Positions 43,325 to 52,592 are shown, counted from the first letter of the stretch. The stretch: DNA of 64,000 nt from CAWDVR01 sp044869805 (GCA_044869805.1 JBIOXV010000149.1:139101-203100), one strand, 5' to 3'. Notes: generated by a model not told the origin, from the letters alone. A program made the numbers and translations.

Positions 43325-44161
43325 TCAGCTCGACGCGGTGACGCGCAGCAGGTACCGGCCCAGCTCCTGCTCGGCCCCTCCCGGCTCCACTCCCGCCACC
43401 TCGACCCGGTACTCGCCGGGCTGAAAGAAGCCGCCGGGGAAGGTGAGCATCAGCACTTCGAGAGCGTTGGGGCGAAGCCCCGTGCGCCGCAGCAGCACCT
43501 TGTCCGCAGGGTCCCTCACCGTCAGGCTGTAGCTCGCGAAGGCGGCGCCGGCGCCCACGTCCACGGCGAGGGCGAGCGGCCGCGCGGCGCGGGCGGTGTC
43601 GATCGCCGCGGGCTCGCTCGTTCCCCGCACGGTGGCGAGGAGGACGACCGGCACCTCGAGGGCCTGCGCAATGAAAGCCGAACGCGGCGCCTGCGCCTGG
43701 GCCAGCCGGCCCTCGAGCTCGGCACGCTCGGCGGCGCGGCGTTGCTCGCTCTCCTCGAGCTCGCGGCGCACGGCCTCCGCGCCCTGGCGCTCGCCGGCCA
43801 CCTCCGCGCGCAACGCCTCCGCCACCTGCTCGAGCTGCCGGTTGCGGGACGCGAGCCACTGCGCGGGGAGCGCGGCCAGCACCACCACCGCCAGGGCCGC
43901 CCCCAACCGTGCCAGCCGGCCGCGCCGCGCGAGCCAGGCGAGCAGGCCGCTCGCCGCCATCGCCTGGGTGGCATCCTCGGCGGCCACCCGGGCCAGGCCC
44001 CGCGCCAGGCCCCGCTCCGTCTCCAGCTCCTCCTGGCACCTCCCGCAGGCGACGAAGTGCTCCTCGAAGGCCGCCTCCTGCTCGGGCTCGAGGTCTCCGC
44101 GGACGTAGCGCTCGACCCACCCTTGCTCTTCGATCGTGGCGTGGTCCATCGATTCAACCAT
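43325..44161 (-). CDS. Anti-sigma factor with zf-HC2 and coiled coil
   Basis: About 278 aa. The zinc-binding anti-sigma motif is EEHFVACGRCQEEL (H-x3-C-x2-C). A membrane helix (LGAALAVVVLAALPAQWLA) comes next, then a ~75-residue coiled coil (NRQLEQVAEALRAEVAGERQ onwards), then a beta-rich periplasmic domain (SYSLTVRDPADKVLLRR, FQPGEYRVEVAGVEPGG). ATG 44161 overlaps the sigma stop by 8 bp; 44179 and 44149 are alternatives. It should hold the adjacent ECF sigma factor at the membrane. Confidence 0.87.
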   Translation of the reverse strand: MVESMDHATIEEQGWVERYVRGDLEPEQEAAFEEHFVACGRCQEELETERGLARGLARVAAEDATQAMAASGLLAWLARRGRLARLGAALAVVVLAALPAQWLASRNRQLEQVAEALRAEVAGERQGAEAVRRELEESEQRRAAERAELEGRLAQAQAPRSAFIAQALEVPVVLLATVRGTSEPAAIDTARAARPLALAVDVGAGAAFASYSLTVRDPADKVLLRRTGLRPNALEVLMLTFPGGFFQPGEYRVEVAGVEPGGAEQELGRYLLRVTASS

Positions 44162-44858
44162 CGGCTGCGAGCATTCCATAGCATAGTGGGATGAGAATCC
44201 ACAGAATCGCAGTCCCGAGGGCGGTCAGAGCGCCCAGGGCCGCCGCGCTCGTCCCGCGGGCGCTCGTGCGCTCCAGGTACAGCTCTCGGTAGCGCTGCCG
44301 CGCGCGGTGCAGCACGCGGTTGAACTGCAGGCTCGAGAGGCCCAGCTCGGCGGCGATCGAGTCCTTGTCCTCCTCGCCGATGTAGAAGCGGAACAGGATC
44401 TCGCGGTCGCGCGCCTGCGCCAGCTCGCGCAGCAGCCGCCGCACCAGGGCCGCGTTCTCGCGTTCGAGGAGCTCGCGCTCCTGGCTGGGGCGGTGGGCGG
44501 GGGCGTCGTCGAGGCGGTCGCCGGCCGGCTCGGTCCGGCGGCGGCCGAGCTTGCGGTAGTGCTCGATGGCCAGGCTGCGCGCGAGCTGGGCGAGGAAGCC
44601 GGGGAGCTTCGCCGGCTCCCGCAGCTCGCCGCCGCGCAGCTTCTCGAGCGCCAGCCGGAAGACGTCCTGGAAGAGGTCCTCGCGCTCGGGCCGGCCCGAG
44701 GTGTGGCGGTCGAGCAGGACGGCGATGCCACGGCCATAGGCCAGCACCAGGCGCTCCTCGGCGCCCGGCGCGCCGGCGAGGATCTGCGCCACCAGCTCGG
44801 CGGGCGAACGGCTGTCCGAGTCGACGCCCGGGTCGGAGGGGGTCTCGTCCCTGGCCAG
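44154..44858 (-). CDS. ECF sigma factor with C-terminal membrane segment
   Basis: ECF regions are clear: sigma-2 (RPEREDLFQDVFRLALEKLR, LPGFLAQLARSLAIEHYRKL) and sigma-4 (RDREILFRFYIGEEDKDSIA, LGLSSLQFNRVLHRARQRYRE). After sigma-4 a ~25-residue hydrophobic stretch (AALGALTALGTAILWILIPL) predicts a membrane helix, which is rare in ECF factors. No ATG is in frame; GTG 44792 would remove the usual N-terminus and has no ribosome site, while CTG 44858 has GGAGAG 6 nt upstream, so 44858 is used here with caution. It is followed by the anti-sigma gene (overlap). Confidence 0.85.
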   Translation of the reverse strand: MARDETPSDPGVDSDSRSPAELVAQILAGAPGAEERLVLAYGRGIAVLLDRHTSGRPEREDLFQDVFRLALEKLRGGELREPAKLPGFLAQLARSLAIEHYRKLGRRRTEPAGDRLDDAPAHRPSQERELLERENAALVRRLLRELAQARDREILFRFYIGEEDKDSIAAELGLSSLQFNRVLHRARQRYRELYLERTSARGTSAAALGALTALGTAILWILIPLCYGMLAADG

Positions 44859-44994
44859 AAGGAGCTCTCCACGAGAAGGATGACGGCGGTCATCCTAGCA
44901 GGGCGAGGTGGAGAGCTCGCGAGCCTCGGGCAGCGCGGCTGAGCGTGCCGATCGAAACCGTCGCCAGCGGCGTCTCATCCCTCGACAGCGCGCG

Positions 44995-45417
44995 CTACGG
45001 CGAGCCTTCGCCGTCCGCGCCCCAGACGCCCACCTGGTCGGGATCGCGGAACACGGTCGAGCCGTAGAGCGCCACGCTGCGCTGCCCGCCGGGCGTCTCG
45101 GCCTCGGCCGCCGAGATGTAGATGCGCAGCGGCTGGCCCTGGTAGTAGCCGATCCAGCGCAGCGTGTTGCCGGTGTAGAGCAGCGCCAGCGCCTGGTTGT
45201 GCTCCGGCTGCTCGGCGCTCGACAACATCTGCACGCCGTTCTCGTCGAGCACCGTGAAGCCGACGCAGGATTCGAACTCGGCGTTCAAGAAGGGCAGCTC
45301 GGCACCCTGGGTGCCGGTGCCGATCACCACCTGCCAGCCGGGGCTCATCCAGGGCTGCTCGCCGGCCACCCAGCGCACGTTCCAGGTGCCGGTGAAGTCC
45401 TTGAGGCTGATGCTCAT
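44995..45417 (-). CDS. Hypothetical beta-rich protein (lipocalin-like size)
   Basis: 140 aa from ATG 45417 with GGAGGA 7 nt upstream. The sequence is beta-rich with no signal peptide: LKDFTGTWNVRWVAG, PGWQVVIGTG, NTLRWIGYYQGQPLRIYIS, RSVALYGSTVFRDPDQVGVW. It resembles small lipocalin/avidin-like barrels in style, but I do not recognise a family. It sits between the CHAT-TPR and sigma genes on the same strand and may belong to that operon. Confidence 0.65.
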   Translation of the reverse strand: MSISLKDFTGTWNVRWVAGEQPWMSPGWQVVIGTGTQGAELPFLNAEFESCVGFTVLDENGVQMLSSAEQPEHNQALALLYTGNTLRWIGYYQGQPLRIYISAAEAETPGGQRSVALYGSTVFRDPDQVGVWGADGEGSP

Positions 45418-45492
45418 CGGGGTTTCCTCCATGGTTTTGGATGATCAGTGGGGCCGGGCTCGCCGAAATCGCAGGGTCGCGGGCGGCCCGCA

Positions 45493-48400
45493 TCACTTCC
45501 AGGCGCCCTGGAGCACGAAGCCCGCCCAGTAGTAAGGGTCGCGCCAGCGCCGCTCGGCGGCCACCGCGCGCTGCGCGGCGGCGAGGGCGGCGCCGGGGGC
45601 CAGCCCCTCGACCCACAGGCCGCGGTAGAGGTGGCTCATCAGCGCCGCGGTGGCGCGGTCCTCGACCGGCCACAGGCTCGCCACCACGCTCGAGGCGCCG
45701 GCCTCGAGGAAACCGCGGGCGAGGCCCATCAGCCCCTCGCCGGCCAGCTCGCGCCCGAGCGCCGTGCGGCAGCCGGAGAGCACCACCAGCTCGGCGTCGA
45801 GGCGCAGGCCGTAGACATCCGCCAGGTCGAGGAAGCCCGCGAGCGGTGTGCCCGCCTCGTCGAGCCGCGACAGCGCGAGGCCGGAGAGCGACGGCTCGGC
45901 GGTGTCGATCACGCCATGGGTCGCGAAGTGCACGGCGCGGTAGCCGGCGAGGCGTTCGCCCAGCACGGCGTCGCGCCGGGCGGCGAAGCCCAGCAGCGTG
46001 AGGGCGCTCCCCGGCGGCGCCAGGGCGGCAATGGCCGCGGCCTCGTGCCGTGATCCGGGCAGCCGCGCCAGGGCCTCACCCCGCTGAGCCCCGGCCGGGG
46101 ACGAGGCCGGGCCGGCGCCGGCGGCGAGCCGCGGATCGGCGCTCTCGAAGACCGGATCGGCGATCAGCGCTACCCAGCCTGACGCCGGCGCCCGTTGCGC
46201 TCGACGTTCGCGCACCGCGGCCAGAGCCGCGGCGGAGGGCAGCGACACCAGCTCGTGCCTGGCGACCAGCGGCTCGCCGTCGGCGGGCGACGGCAGGGCC
46301 GCGAACGGCACGTAGACGAGCGCGCCATCGGCGAGGATCGCCAGGCGCCGGTGCTCCAGCCGGCCGGCCCCGAGGCGTCCGGCTACCGGGGCGAGCAGCA
46401 GGCGCGCGAGATCGGCCGTCGCTGCGCCGTCCTCGGCCCGCGTCACGGGGTCGAAACGGCCCAGGGCCTCGTGCGCCCGGCGGGCCGCGACCTCGATCGC
46501 GGCCCGCGGCGCCAGCTCGAAGCTCTCGACCCCGCCGCGGTCCACCGCCCAGAGGAAGCTCCGCTCCTCACCCAGGGCGTAGGCGAGGAGCAGCGTGTCG
46601 CCGTCGAGCAGGGCCTGGATCTCCGCCGTGGCGAGCACCCGCGTGGGTTCGAACGCCGCGGCGCCGGGGGCCACGGCGCGGAGCTGGGCGTCGACCAGGT
46701 CGAGCTCGCGTCGCAGCTCCTGCCGCTCGCGGGCGCGGCGTTTGCGCTCGGCTTCGTCCGCGGGCGGCTCGGCGAGCGCGCGCTCCACCTTGGCGCGCAG
46801 GCGCTCGGCGAGCTCGCGCCGGCGTGCGACGAGCGCCGGGTCGGAGAGCCCGCTCTGGACGGCATCCCGTTCCGCGACGCTGCCTCGACCGGGGCCGGGG
46901 CCCCAGCCGGGCTCGACGCCGGCCGCGCGCAGCAGCTCGACCAGGGTGCGGGCGCGGCGGCGCTCGCTCGCCTCGAGCGCCAGGCGGTCGTGACCGGCAC
47001 CGGGCTCCGCCCGGTGGCGCTCCATCAGCAGGGCGACGGCGAGCTCCGAGGTGCGATGGCGCGCGGCGGAGAAGGAGGCGCGCAGCTCCGGGTCGGCGAT
47101 CGAGGTGCGCAGCTCGTCGAGGCGCGTCAGCGCCTCCTCGACCCGCGCCAGCGCGACGGCGGGCCGGCCGCGGCGGCGCTCCACCTCGGCCAGGGCCTCC
47201 AGCACCCGCGCCTCGGCCGCCGGGTGCTCGCTGCCCCGCGTCAGGTCGAGGGCCCGCTCGAGGCTGGCGACCGCGTCGTCGATGCGGCCGAGCGCCAGCT
47301 CCACCTCGCCGCGCGAGCGCAGCGCCTCCACCTGTCCGGTCGCATCGCCGGCCGCCGCCGAGATCTCGAGCGCCTCGCGGAGATGGTCGAGCGCCGCCTG
47401 GTGCTCGCCGAGGCCGGCGAGCGCGCCTCCGATGCGGGCGAGCGACAGGGCCTGGCCGCGACGGTCTGAGGTGGCGCGCTTCAGGTCGAGGGCCCGGGCA
47501 TGGAGCTCGAGCGCCGCCCGCGGCTCGCCGGCGCGCGCCGCGAGCAGGGCGAGGTTGGTGAGCGAGGCTGCCTCGCCCCGCTGGTCGCCCACCCCGCGCC
47601 ACAGCGCGAGGGCCTGCTCGTAGTCCGGGCGCGCCCGGTCCAACTCGCCCACTCCGTAGTAGGAGAGGCCGAGGTTGTTGAGCACCCGCGCCTGCCAGCG
47701 GCGGTCGCCGAGCCGGCGGAAGATCTCGAGCGCGCGGCCGTAAGCGGCGAGCGCCGCCTCGGTATCGCCCAGCTCCTGGCGCAGCAGGCCGAGGTTGTTG
47801 AGAGCCCGGGCCTCGCCCTCCTGGTTGCCGATGCCGTGGAAGCGGTCGAGGGCCTGCTCGTAGCGCTCGAGGGCGAGCCGCGGCTCGCCGAGCAGGTCGT
47901 GGGCACGGCCGGCGCTCACCAGCGCCGCGCCCTCGAGGGCCAGTGCCCGGACCTCGCGCAGCAGGGGCAGCGCCGCCTCGTAGCAGGCGAGCCCGCCGCG
48001 CAGGTCGCCACGCGCGAGGCCCATCAGGCACACGTTGCTCGCCGCGACCGCCTCGCCGTAGCGGTCCTGCGCCGACCTCGCCGCCGCTACGCCCTGCTCG
48101 AAGGCGCCCCGCGCTTCGTCGACGCGGCCCAGCAGCCAGAGGTCGAGGCCGATCTCGTTGGCGGCGGCGGAGGCCCACGGCAGCTCGCCGAGTGCCTGCC
48201 AGGAAGTAAGGCTGTCGCGCCCCAGCGCGAGCGCCGCCGCGGTCTCGTTCACCATCCGGGCGAGCACCGCCATGCAGTAGAGGGCGAAGGCTTCGCAGCG
48301 CGCCTCGCCGAGCGCGGCGCACGCGGTGCGCGCTCGGGCGTGCTCGTCGATCGCCTGCTTCCGCGCCTCTGGGGTGCCTTCGAGGTAGAGCTCGCCAGCC

Positions 48401-48672
48401 CGCGTGCGGGCGCGCTCGGCGGCGAGGCGCTGCGCGGCCTCCGCTGCCTCTCCAGCCAGGCGCTGCGCCCGGATCGTGTAGCGGCCGGCGGGCGCTCCGG
48501 CCTCCCGGCCACGGGTCACGACCGCGTAGGCGCCCTCCAGCACCGCCTCGATCAACAGTGGCTCGGGCCCCTGGCGATCGAGCGGGTTGTCGACCGCGGC
48601 CATGCGCTTGCCGTCGGGGGCAAAGGCCTCGAGGGTGAGGTCGATGCCTCGCTGCTCGGCCTCGATCAGCAC
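45493..48672 (-). CDS. TPR-CHAT protein with PPC-like N-terminal domain
   Basis: 1059 aa from GTG 48672, but this start cuts a domain. The frame extends upstream as LLAACLSALGPAGA (signal-like) and ESHLYELHAAAGEIVLIE (PPC-type domain) without any ATG/GTG/TTG; ATG 48871 (MHRFASPLLSA) is one base out of frame, suggesting a frameshift. A PPC-like domain, about ten TPRs (for example ARALNNLGLLRQELGDTEAA), a helical linker and a C-terminal CHAT follow, with His in VHFATHGVID and Cys in VVLSGCRTALG, then GASSVVASLWPVED. It is likely secreted to the periplasm if the signal is used. It is upstream of the membrane-tailed sigma/anti-sigma pair on the same strand. Confidence 0.87.
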   Translation of the reverse strand: MLIEAEQRGIDLTLEAFAPDGKRMAAVDNPLDRQGPEPLLIEAVLEGAYAVVTRGREAGAPAGRYTIRAQRLAGEAAEAAQRLAAERARTRAGELYLEGTPEARKQAIDEHARARTACAALGEARCEAFALYCMAVLARMVNETAAALALGRDSLTSWQALGELPWASAAANEIGLDLWLLGRVDEARGAFEQGVAAARSAQDRYGEAVAASNVCLMGLARGDLRGGLACYEAALPLLREVRALALEGAALVSAGRAHDLLGEPRLALERYEQALDRFHGIGNQEGEARALNNLGLLRQELGDTEAALAAYGRALEIFRRLGDRRWQARVLNNLGLSYYGVGELDRARPDYEQALALWRGVGDQRGEAASLTNLALLAARAGEPRAALELHARALDLKRATSDRRGQALSLARIGGALAGLGEHQAALDHLREALEISAAAGDATGQVEALRSRGEVELALGRIDDAVASLERALDLTRGSEHPAAEARVLEALAEVERRRGRPAVALARVEEALTRLDELRTSIADPELRASFSAARHRTSELAVALLMERHRAEPGAGHDRLALEASERRRARTLVELLRAAGVEPGWGPGPGRGSVAERDAVQSGLSDPALVARRRELAERLRAKVERALAEPPADEAERKRRARERQELRRELDLVDAQLRAVAPGAAAFEPTRVLATAEIQALLDGDTLLLAYALGEERSFLWAVDRGGVESFELAPRAAIEVAARRAHEALGRFDPVTRAEDGAATADLARLLLAPVAGRLGAGRLEHRRLAILADGALVYVPFAALPSPADGEPLVARHELVSLPSAAALAAVRERRAQRAPASGWVALIADPVFESADPRLAAGAGPASSPAGAQRGEALARLPGSRHEAAAIAALAPPGSALTLLGFAARRDAVLGERLAGYRAVHFATHGVIDTAEPSLSGLALSRLDEAGTPLAGFLDLADVYGLRLDAELVVLSGCRTALGRELAGEGLMGLARGFLEAGASSVVASLWPVEDRATAALMSHLYRGLWVEGLAPGAALAAAQRAVAAERRWRDPYYWAGFVLQGAWK

Positions 48673-48986
48673 GATCTCGCCGGCAGCGGCGTGAAGCTCG
48701 TAGAGATGAGACTCGCCGGGCGCGAGGGCGGCGTCGCGTGCCTCGCCCGGGGCGAGCGGGATCGGCGGCGCGAGCGCGGCCGCCGCCGCAGGCTCGGGGG
48801 CACCGGCCGGCCCGAGCGCCGACAGGCAAGCTGCGAGCAGCGCTGAGGAGAGGGCTTGCGAAGCGATGCATCCAGTCTAGCCGAGTCCGTGGTCGCCCTG
48901 TCCCCACCGCGCGCCGCCTCCGTACCAGGCTTTGCACCGGCCTCGCCCGAGGCCGCTGGAACGACGAGCCGGTCGCGCCGAGCTCG

Positions 48987-51386
48987 CTAGGTCGGCGCCA
49001 AAGCTTGCAGCCGGCTGCGTACCGTCACCAGCTTGGCGTGGCCGGGTGGCAGCGAGCGCTGCCAGGCGGTTTCGGCCGCGCGGTATAGCTCTTCGGCTTC
49101 CGCCCGGTGATCGAGCCGGGCCAGCAGCTCGGCCAACACATAGCGGGATTCGCCGAGCTGCAAGTGGTCCGGCCCCAGGAGCTCCTGGCGCAGCGAACAG
49201 GCCTTTCGCAGGGCCTGTTCCGCGCCAGCGAAATCGCCGCGGGTGGCGAGCGTGGTCCCCAGGTTGTGGAGCACGGTCGCGAAGTCCGGATGGCGCTCCA
49301 TGCCGCGGCGCACGAGGAGGTCGAGGTTGGCGCGGTGGAGGCCTTCTGCTTCCTGGAGCTTGCCGGCTTTCTCGAGGCAGCGCCCGAGGTTGTTGCGGGC
49401 GGCGAACACCTGGGGATGGTCTGCGCCGAACACGCTGGTGCTCGCCTCGACCGCCTCGCGCAACAGCGCCTCGGCCTGCGCGAAGCGGCCGTCCTCGGCG
49501 TAGAGCAGGGCCAGCGCGGCGCAGAGCGCCGGCAGGTCGCCACTCGCGGCTTCGCCGGCCCGGCGCCCGGCGGCGAGGGCCTCGGAGAGCAGGGGTTCCG
49601 CCTCCTCGCGCCTGCCCAGGCGACGCAGCAAGTCGCCAAGCTGCGCCAACGAGCGCGCGAGCTCGGGCCGCTCGGTCGGGGACCGGCGCCAGATGGCGAG
49701 CGCTTCGCGCGCCGAGCGCTCGGCAGCGCCGAGATCGCCCAAGTCTCGCTGCACCCCGGCGAGCGATCCGAGGGATTCGGCCAACAGCGGATCGCTGGCC
49801 GGCAGGTGGCGCCGCCGGATCTCGACCGTCCTGGTGTACAGCTCGGCGCTGGCTTTCCATTCGCCGCTGCCGCGGGCGGACCATGCGAGGTGCGACAGGC
49901 TGCTGGCGACCTCGGGATGGTCGCTGCCGTAGAGGCCTCGCTCGAGGGCCAGCGCCTGCTCGAGCAGCGGCCGGGCGCGTCGGAAGTACCCGAGCCGGCA
50001 GTTGAGCATGCCGAGCCGATCGAGCAGCGCCGCCTTGAGCTCGGGGGGGCCCTCGAGGCGCGCGGCGCGCGCCGCTCCGCGCTCCAGGAGCTGGGCCGCG
50101 GTCAAAGGCCCGCCGGCGGCGCTCGCCGGTCGATCGTCGAACAGCTCGACGAGGAAACCGAGGGTCTGCTCCGCCTGGTCGCGTTGCTTCTCGATCTCAG
50201 CCGACTGGCGGGCGGTGGAAGCGGTGAACGCGGCGGCGAGGACCAGGAAGGCGCCGGCCGCCGCCAGGCCCAGGCGATGGCGGCTGAGGAGCTTCCCGGC
50301 GCGATAGCGAAGCGAGCCGGCCCGTGCCCTGACCGGCAGCCCGGCGAGGAAGCGGTCGAGGTCGTCCGCCAGCTCGGCGGCCGAGCCGTAGCGATGCTCG
50401 GGCTCGCGGCGCAGCGCCTTGCCGACGATGGCGACGAGATCGGGGTCGGCGGCGGGGGCGGCGAGCTCCAACCCGGGCGGCGAGAGGTCGGCGGCAAAGC
50501 GCGCCCGGATCTCCTCTGTCGTGAGCCCCTGGAAGGGCAGGCGCCCGCCGATGAGCTTGTAGAGCACGACGCCCAGCGAGTAGACGTCCGCGGCGGTGGT
50601 CATGGGCTCGCCCAAGAGCTGCTCGGGGCTGGCGTACTGCGGGGTCATCGGCTGCCAGGCCGTCGCCGTGTGCTCGCGCGCCGGCTCCGGGCGCGGGTCG
50701 AGGAGCTTGGCGATGCCGAAGTCGAGGAGCTTGGGGGCCCCGCCGTCGGCTACCAGGATGTTGCTGGGCTTGAGGTCGCGGTGGATGACCAGCCGCTGGT
50801 GCGCGTAGTGGACCGCGGCGCACACCGCGACGACCAGCCGCACGCGCCCCTCGGCCGGTAGCCGGTGCTCCTCGCAGTAGTCGTCGATCCGCGAGCCTTC
50901 GATCAGCTCGAGGACGAAGTAGGGCAGGCCGCGCTCGGTGCTGCCCGCGTCGTACAGGCGCGCGATCGAGGGGTGCTCCAGTCGGGCCAGGATGCGGGCC
51001 TCGGTGGCGAAGCCGCTGCGACGGAACCCGGCGAGCAGCTCGCGGCGGCAGATCTTGATCGCGACTTCGCGTTCGTAACGCTGATCGTCCCGCTGCGCCA
51101 GATAGACGACGCTGGTGCCGCCGCGGCCCAGCTCGCGGAGGAGCCGGTAGGGCCCGACCCGGGCGCCCGCGGCGGGCGGGCCCGGCTCTTCGGCGGGCGG
51201 AGCGAGGACGGGGTCGTCCAGAAACGGTGCCGGTAGGGCATCGGCGGCGAGCAGCGCCTCGACCTCGCGACGGAGCTCTCGGTCCTCGCCGGCGAGCTGC
51301 GCCAGCGCCGCGCCGCGCTCCGCGGCCGGGCGCTCGACCACGGCGGCGAACAGCCGATCGATCTCGCTCCAGCGCGCCGGTGTCAT
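48987..51386 (-). CDS. Ser/Thr protein kinase with TPR C-terminus
   Basis: 799 aa from ATG 51386 (MTPARWSEIDRLFAAVV, the standard N-terminus of this acidobacterial kinase type). Kinase motifs are intact: GRGGTSVVYLA, VAIKI, VIHRDLKPSNIL, LLDFGIAKLL, YASPEQLLGEP, VYSLGVVLYKLIGG. A membrane helix (LGLAAAGAFLVLAAAFTAS) divides it from ~11 TPRs outside (for example ALALERGLYGSDHPEVASSL, EGLHRANLDLLVRR). It follows the ECF sigma gene by a few bases (an upstream GTG at 51401 would overlap it). Sigma plus TPR kinase is a recurring pair in Acidobacteriota and probably a signal cascade. Confidence 0.93.
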   Translation of the reverse strand: MTPARWSEIDRLFAAVVERPAAERGAALAQLAGEDRELRREVEALLAADALPAPFLDDPVLAPPAEEPGPPAAGARVGPYRLLRELGRGGTSVVYLAQRDDQRYEREVAIKICRRELLAGFRRSGFATEARILARLEHPSIARLYDAGSTERGLPYFVLELIEGSRIDDYCEEHRLPAEGRVRLVVAVCAAVHYAHQRLVIHRDLKPSNILVADGGAPKLLDFGIAKLLDPRPEPAREHTATAWQPMTPQYASPEQLLGEPMTTAADVYSLGVVLYKLIGGRLPFQGLTTEEIRARFAADLSPPGLELAAPAADPDLVAIVGKALRREPEHRYGSAAELADDLDRFLAGLPVRARAGSLRYRAGKLLSRHRLGLAAAGAFLVLAAAFTASTARQSAEIEKQRDQAEQTLGFLVELFDDRPASAAGGPLTAAQLLERGAARAARLEGPPELKAALLDRLGMLNCRLGYFRRARPLLEQALALERGLYGSDHPEVASSLSHLAWSARGSGEWKASAELYTRTVEIRRRHLPASDPLLAESLGSLAGVQRDLGDLGAAERSAREALAIWRRSPTERPELARSLAQLGDLLRRLGRREEAEPLLSEALAAGRRAGEAASGDLPALCAALALLYAEDGRFAQAEALLREAVEASTSVFGADHPQVFAARNNLGRCLEKAGKLQEAEGLHRANLDLLVRRGMERHPDFATVLHNLGTTLATRGDFAGAEQALRKACSLRQELLGPDHLQLGESRYVLAELLARLDHRAEAEELYRAAETAWQRSLPPGHAKLVTVRSRLQALAPT

Positions 51387-51390
51387 CCTC

Positions 51391-51957
51391 CTACGCTCCA
51401 CCGAGCTCGCACAGCAGCCAGGCGCGGGCCAGGCGCCAGTGGCGGGTCACGGTGGCGGCCGAGCAGCCAAGGGCGGCCGCGGTCTCGTCGAGCGACAGCC
51501 CGGCGAAGACGCGCAGCTCGACGAGCTTCGCCTTCTCGGGGTCGAGCGCCGCCAGGCGCTCCAGGGCGCGATCGATCTCGACCGCGGCCTGGAAGCCTGC
51601 CGCCGCCACCGCTTCCGCCTGGTCCAGGGGGACCGCCACCTGGAAGCCGCCGCGCTTGGCGCGGTGTCGCGCCCGGGCGTGATCGACCAGCACGCGCCGC
51701 ATCGAGGTGGCCGCGATGGCCACGAAGTGGGACCGGCTCTCCCAGGCTGTACCGCGCTGCCCGGCGAGGCGCAGGAAGGCCTCGTGAACAAGAGCTGTGG
51801 GCTCCAGCGTATGCCCGGTCCGCTCGCCGGTGAGGTAGTGGCCGGCCAGCCGGCGGAGCTCGCCGTAGAGGTGGGAGATCGCAGCCTCGCCCGAGCCGCG
51901 GTCACCCTGGCTCCAGGCCGCCAGCAACTCCGTCACCTCGGCGGGATGAGCGCCCAT
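51391..51957 (-). CDS. ECF sigma factor (acidobacterial SigK-like/TIGR02999 type)
   Basis: 188 aa from ATG 51957 after GGGAGAGG. EVTELLAAWSQGDRGSGEAA, HTLEPTALVHEAFLRLAGQ, SRSHFVAIAATSMRRVLVDHARARHRAKRGG and LDPEKAKLVELRVFAGLSLDETAAALGCS are the defining blocks of this sigma subfamily, common in Acidobacteriota and Planctomycetes. Members are commonly linked to Ser/Thr kinases rather than anti-sigma factors, matching the next gene. Confidence 0.93.
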   Translation of the reverse strand: MGAHPAEVTELLAAWSQGDRGSGEAAISHLYGELRRLAGHYLTGERTGHTLEPTALVHEAFLRLAGQRGTAWESRSHFVAIAATSMRRVLVDHARARHRAKRGGFQVAVPLDQAEAVAAAGFQAAVEIDRALERLAALDPEKAKLVELRVFAGLSLDETAAALGCSAATVTRHWRLARAWLLCELGGA

Positions 51958-52119
51958 CGACCTCTCCCTTCGTTCGCGCATGCGGGCTTGCAGGTTCCTT
52001 GCCCGCGACGCAGTGCTCGGGTGTGAGATCGGTGATCGAAACCGGCCCCCGATGTCGCGGAGTGGTCAGCCGGCGGGCCGGGTGATCCGACCGCGCCGAA
52101 CCCGAAGGGAGAGCGGACG

Positions 52120-52473
52120 ATGATCCGGAAACTGGGAGTGTCTCTCGCACTGCTGGCCTTGGTCGTGGGCTCGAGCGTGGCGGCCGCGGCGATCCTCGAC
52201 ACGGCGGCGCCCGAGGGCGCGACGCCGGTCGCCGCCGCCGTGGTGGAGGAAGCGGCCCCTGGTGCGAACAGCGAGCCGTCGGCCGCCGAGGTCGAGGCGT
52301 TTCTCGAAGTCCTGGCCGGGAATCAGCCGACGCAGCTCGCGAGCTGCCCGTTCGGCACCTGCAACCGCAATGTCGACTGCCTGCAGCAGCAGTACTTCTG
52401 CGACCCCGGCAGCTCCAAGCACTGCTTCGGTGGGCCGACCACGGGCTGCCAGGGCGAGTGCGGCTGCCTGTAG
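52120..52473 (+). CDS. Secreted small Cys-rich protein
   Basis: 117 aa with a good signal peptide (LGVSLALLALVVGSSVAAAA) and AAGGGAGAG ribosome site. The mature part has an acidic, Ala/Glu-rich spacer, then eight Cys in the last 45 residues: ASCPFGTC, NVDCLQQQYFCDPG, HCFGGPTTGCQGECGCL. Even Cys number and secretion suggest four disulfides. I recognise no family. It is divergent from the ECF sigma gene and ~190 bp upstream of the decaheme cytochrome. Confidence 0.7.
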   Translation: MIRKLGVSLALLALVVGSSVAAAAILDTAAPEGATPVAAAVVEEAAPGANSEPSAAEVEAFLEVLAGNQPTQLASCPFGTCNRNVDCLQQQYFCDPGSSKHCFGGPTTGCQGECGCL

Positions 52474-52562
52474 CGAGTGGCGAGGGTCGGACCGACTTGC
52501 GATCTCGGCGAAGCCCGTTCAACTCCACTGACGGTCCCGCGCTCGCCCCCGGGGTGGGTGGC

Positions 52563-52592
52563 CCCCCACCTCGCCGGGTGGCGCGGTGGGGG
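52563..52592. terminator. GC hairpin in gap before the decaheme cytochrome
   Basis: CCCCCACC (52563-52570) pairs with GGTGGGGG (52585-52592) around a 14-nt loop. No U-tract follows. It could end the Cys-rich gene transcript or lie in the leader of the cytochrome operon. The rest of the ~190-bp gap shows no other feature. Confidence 0.4.
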
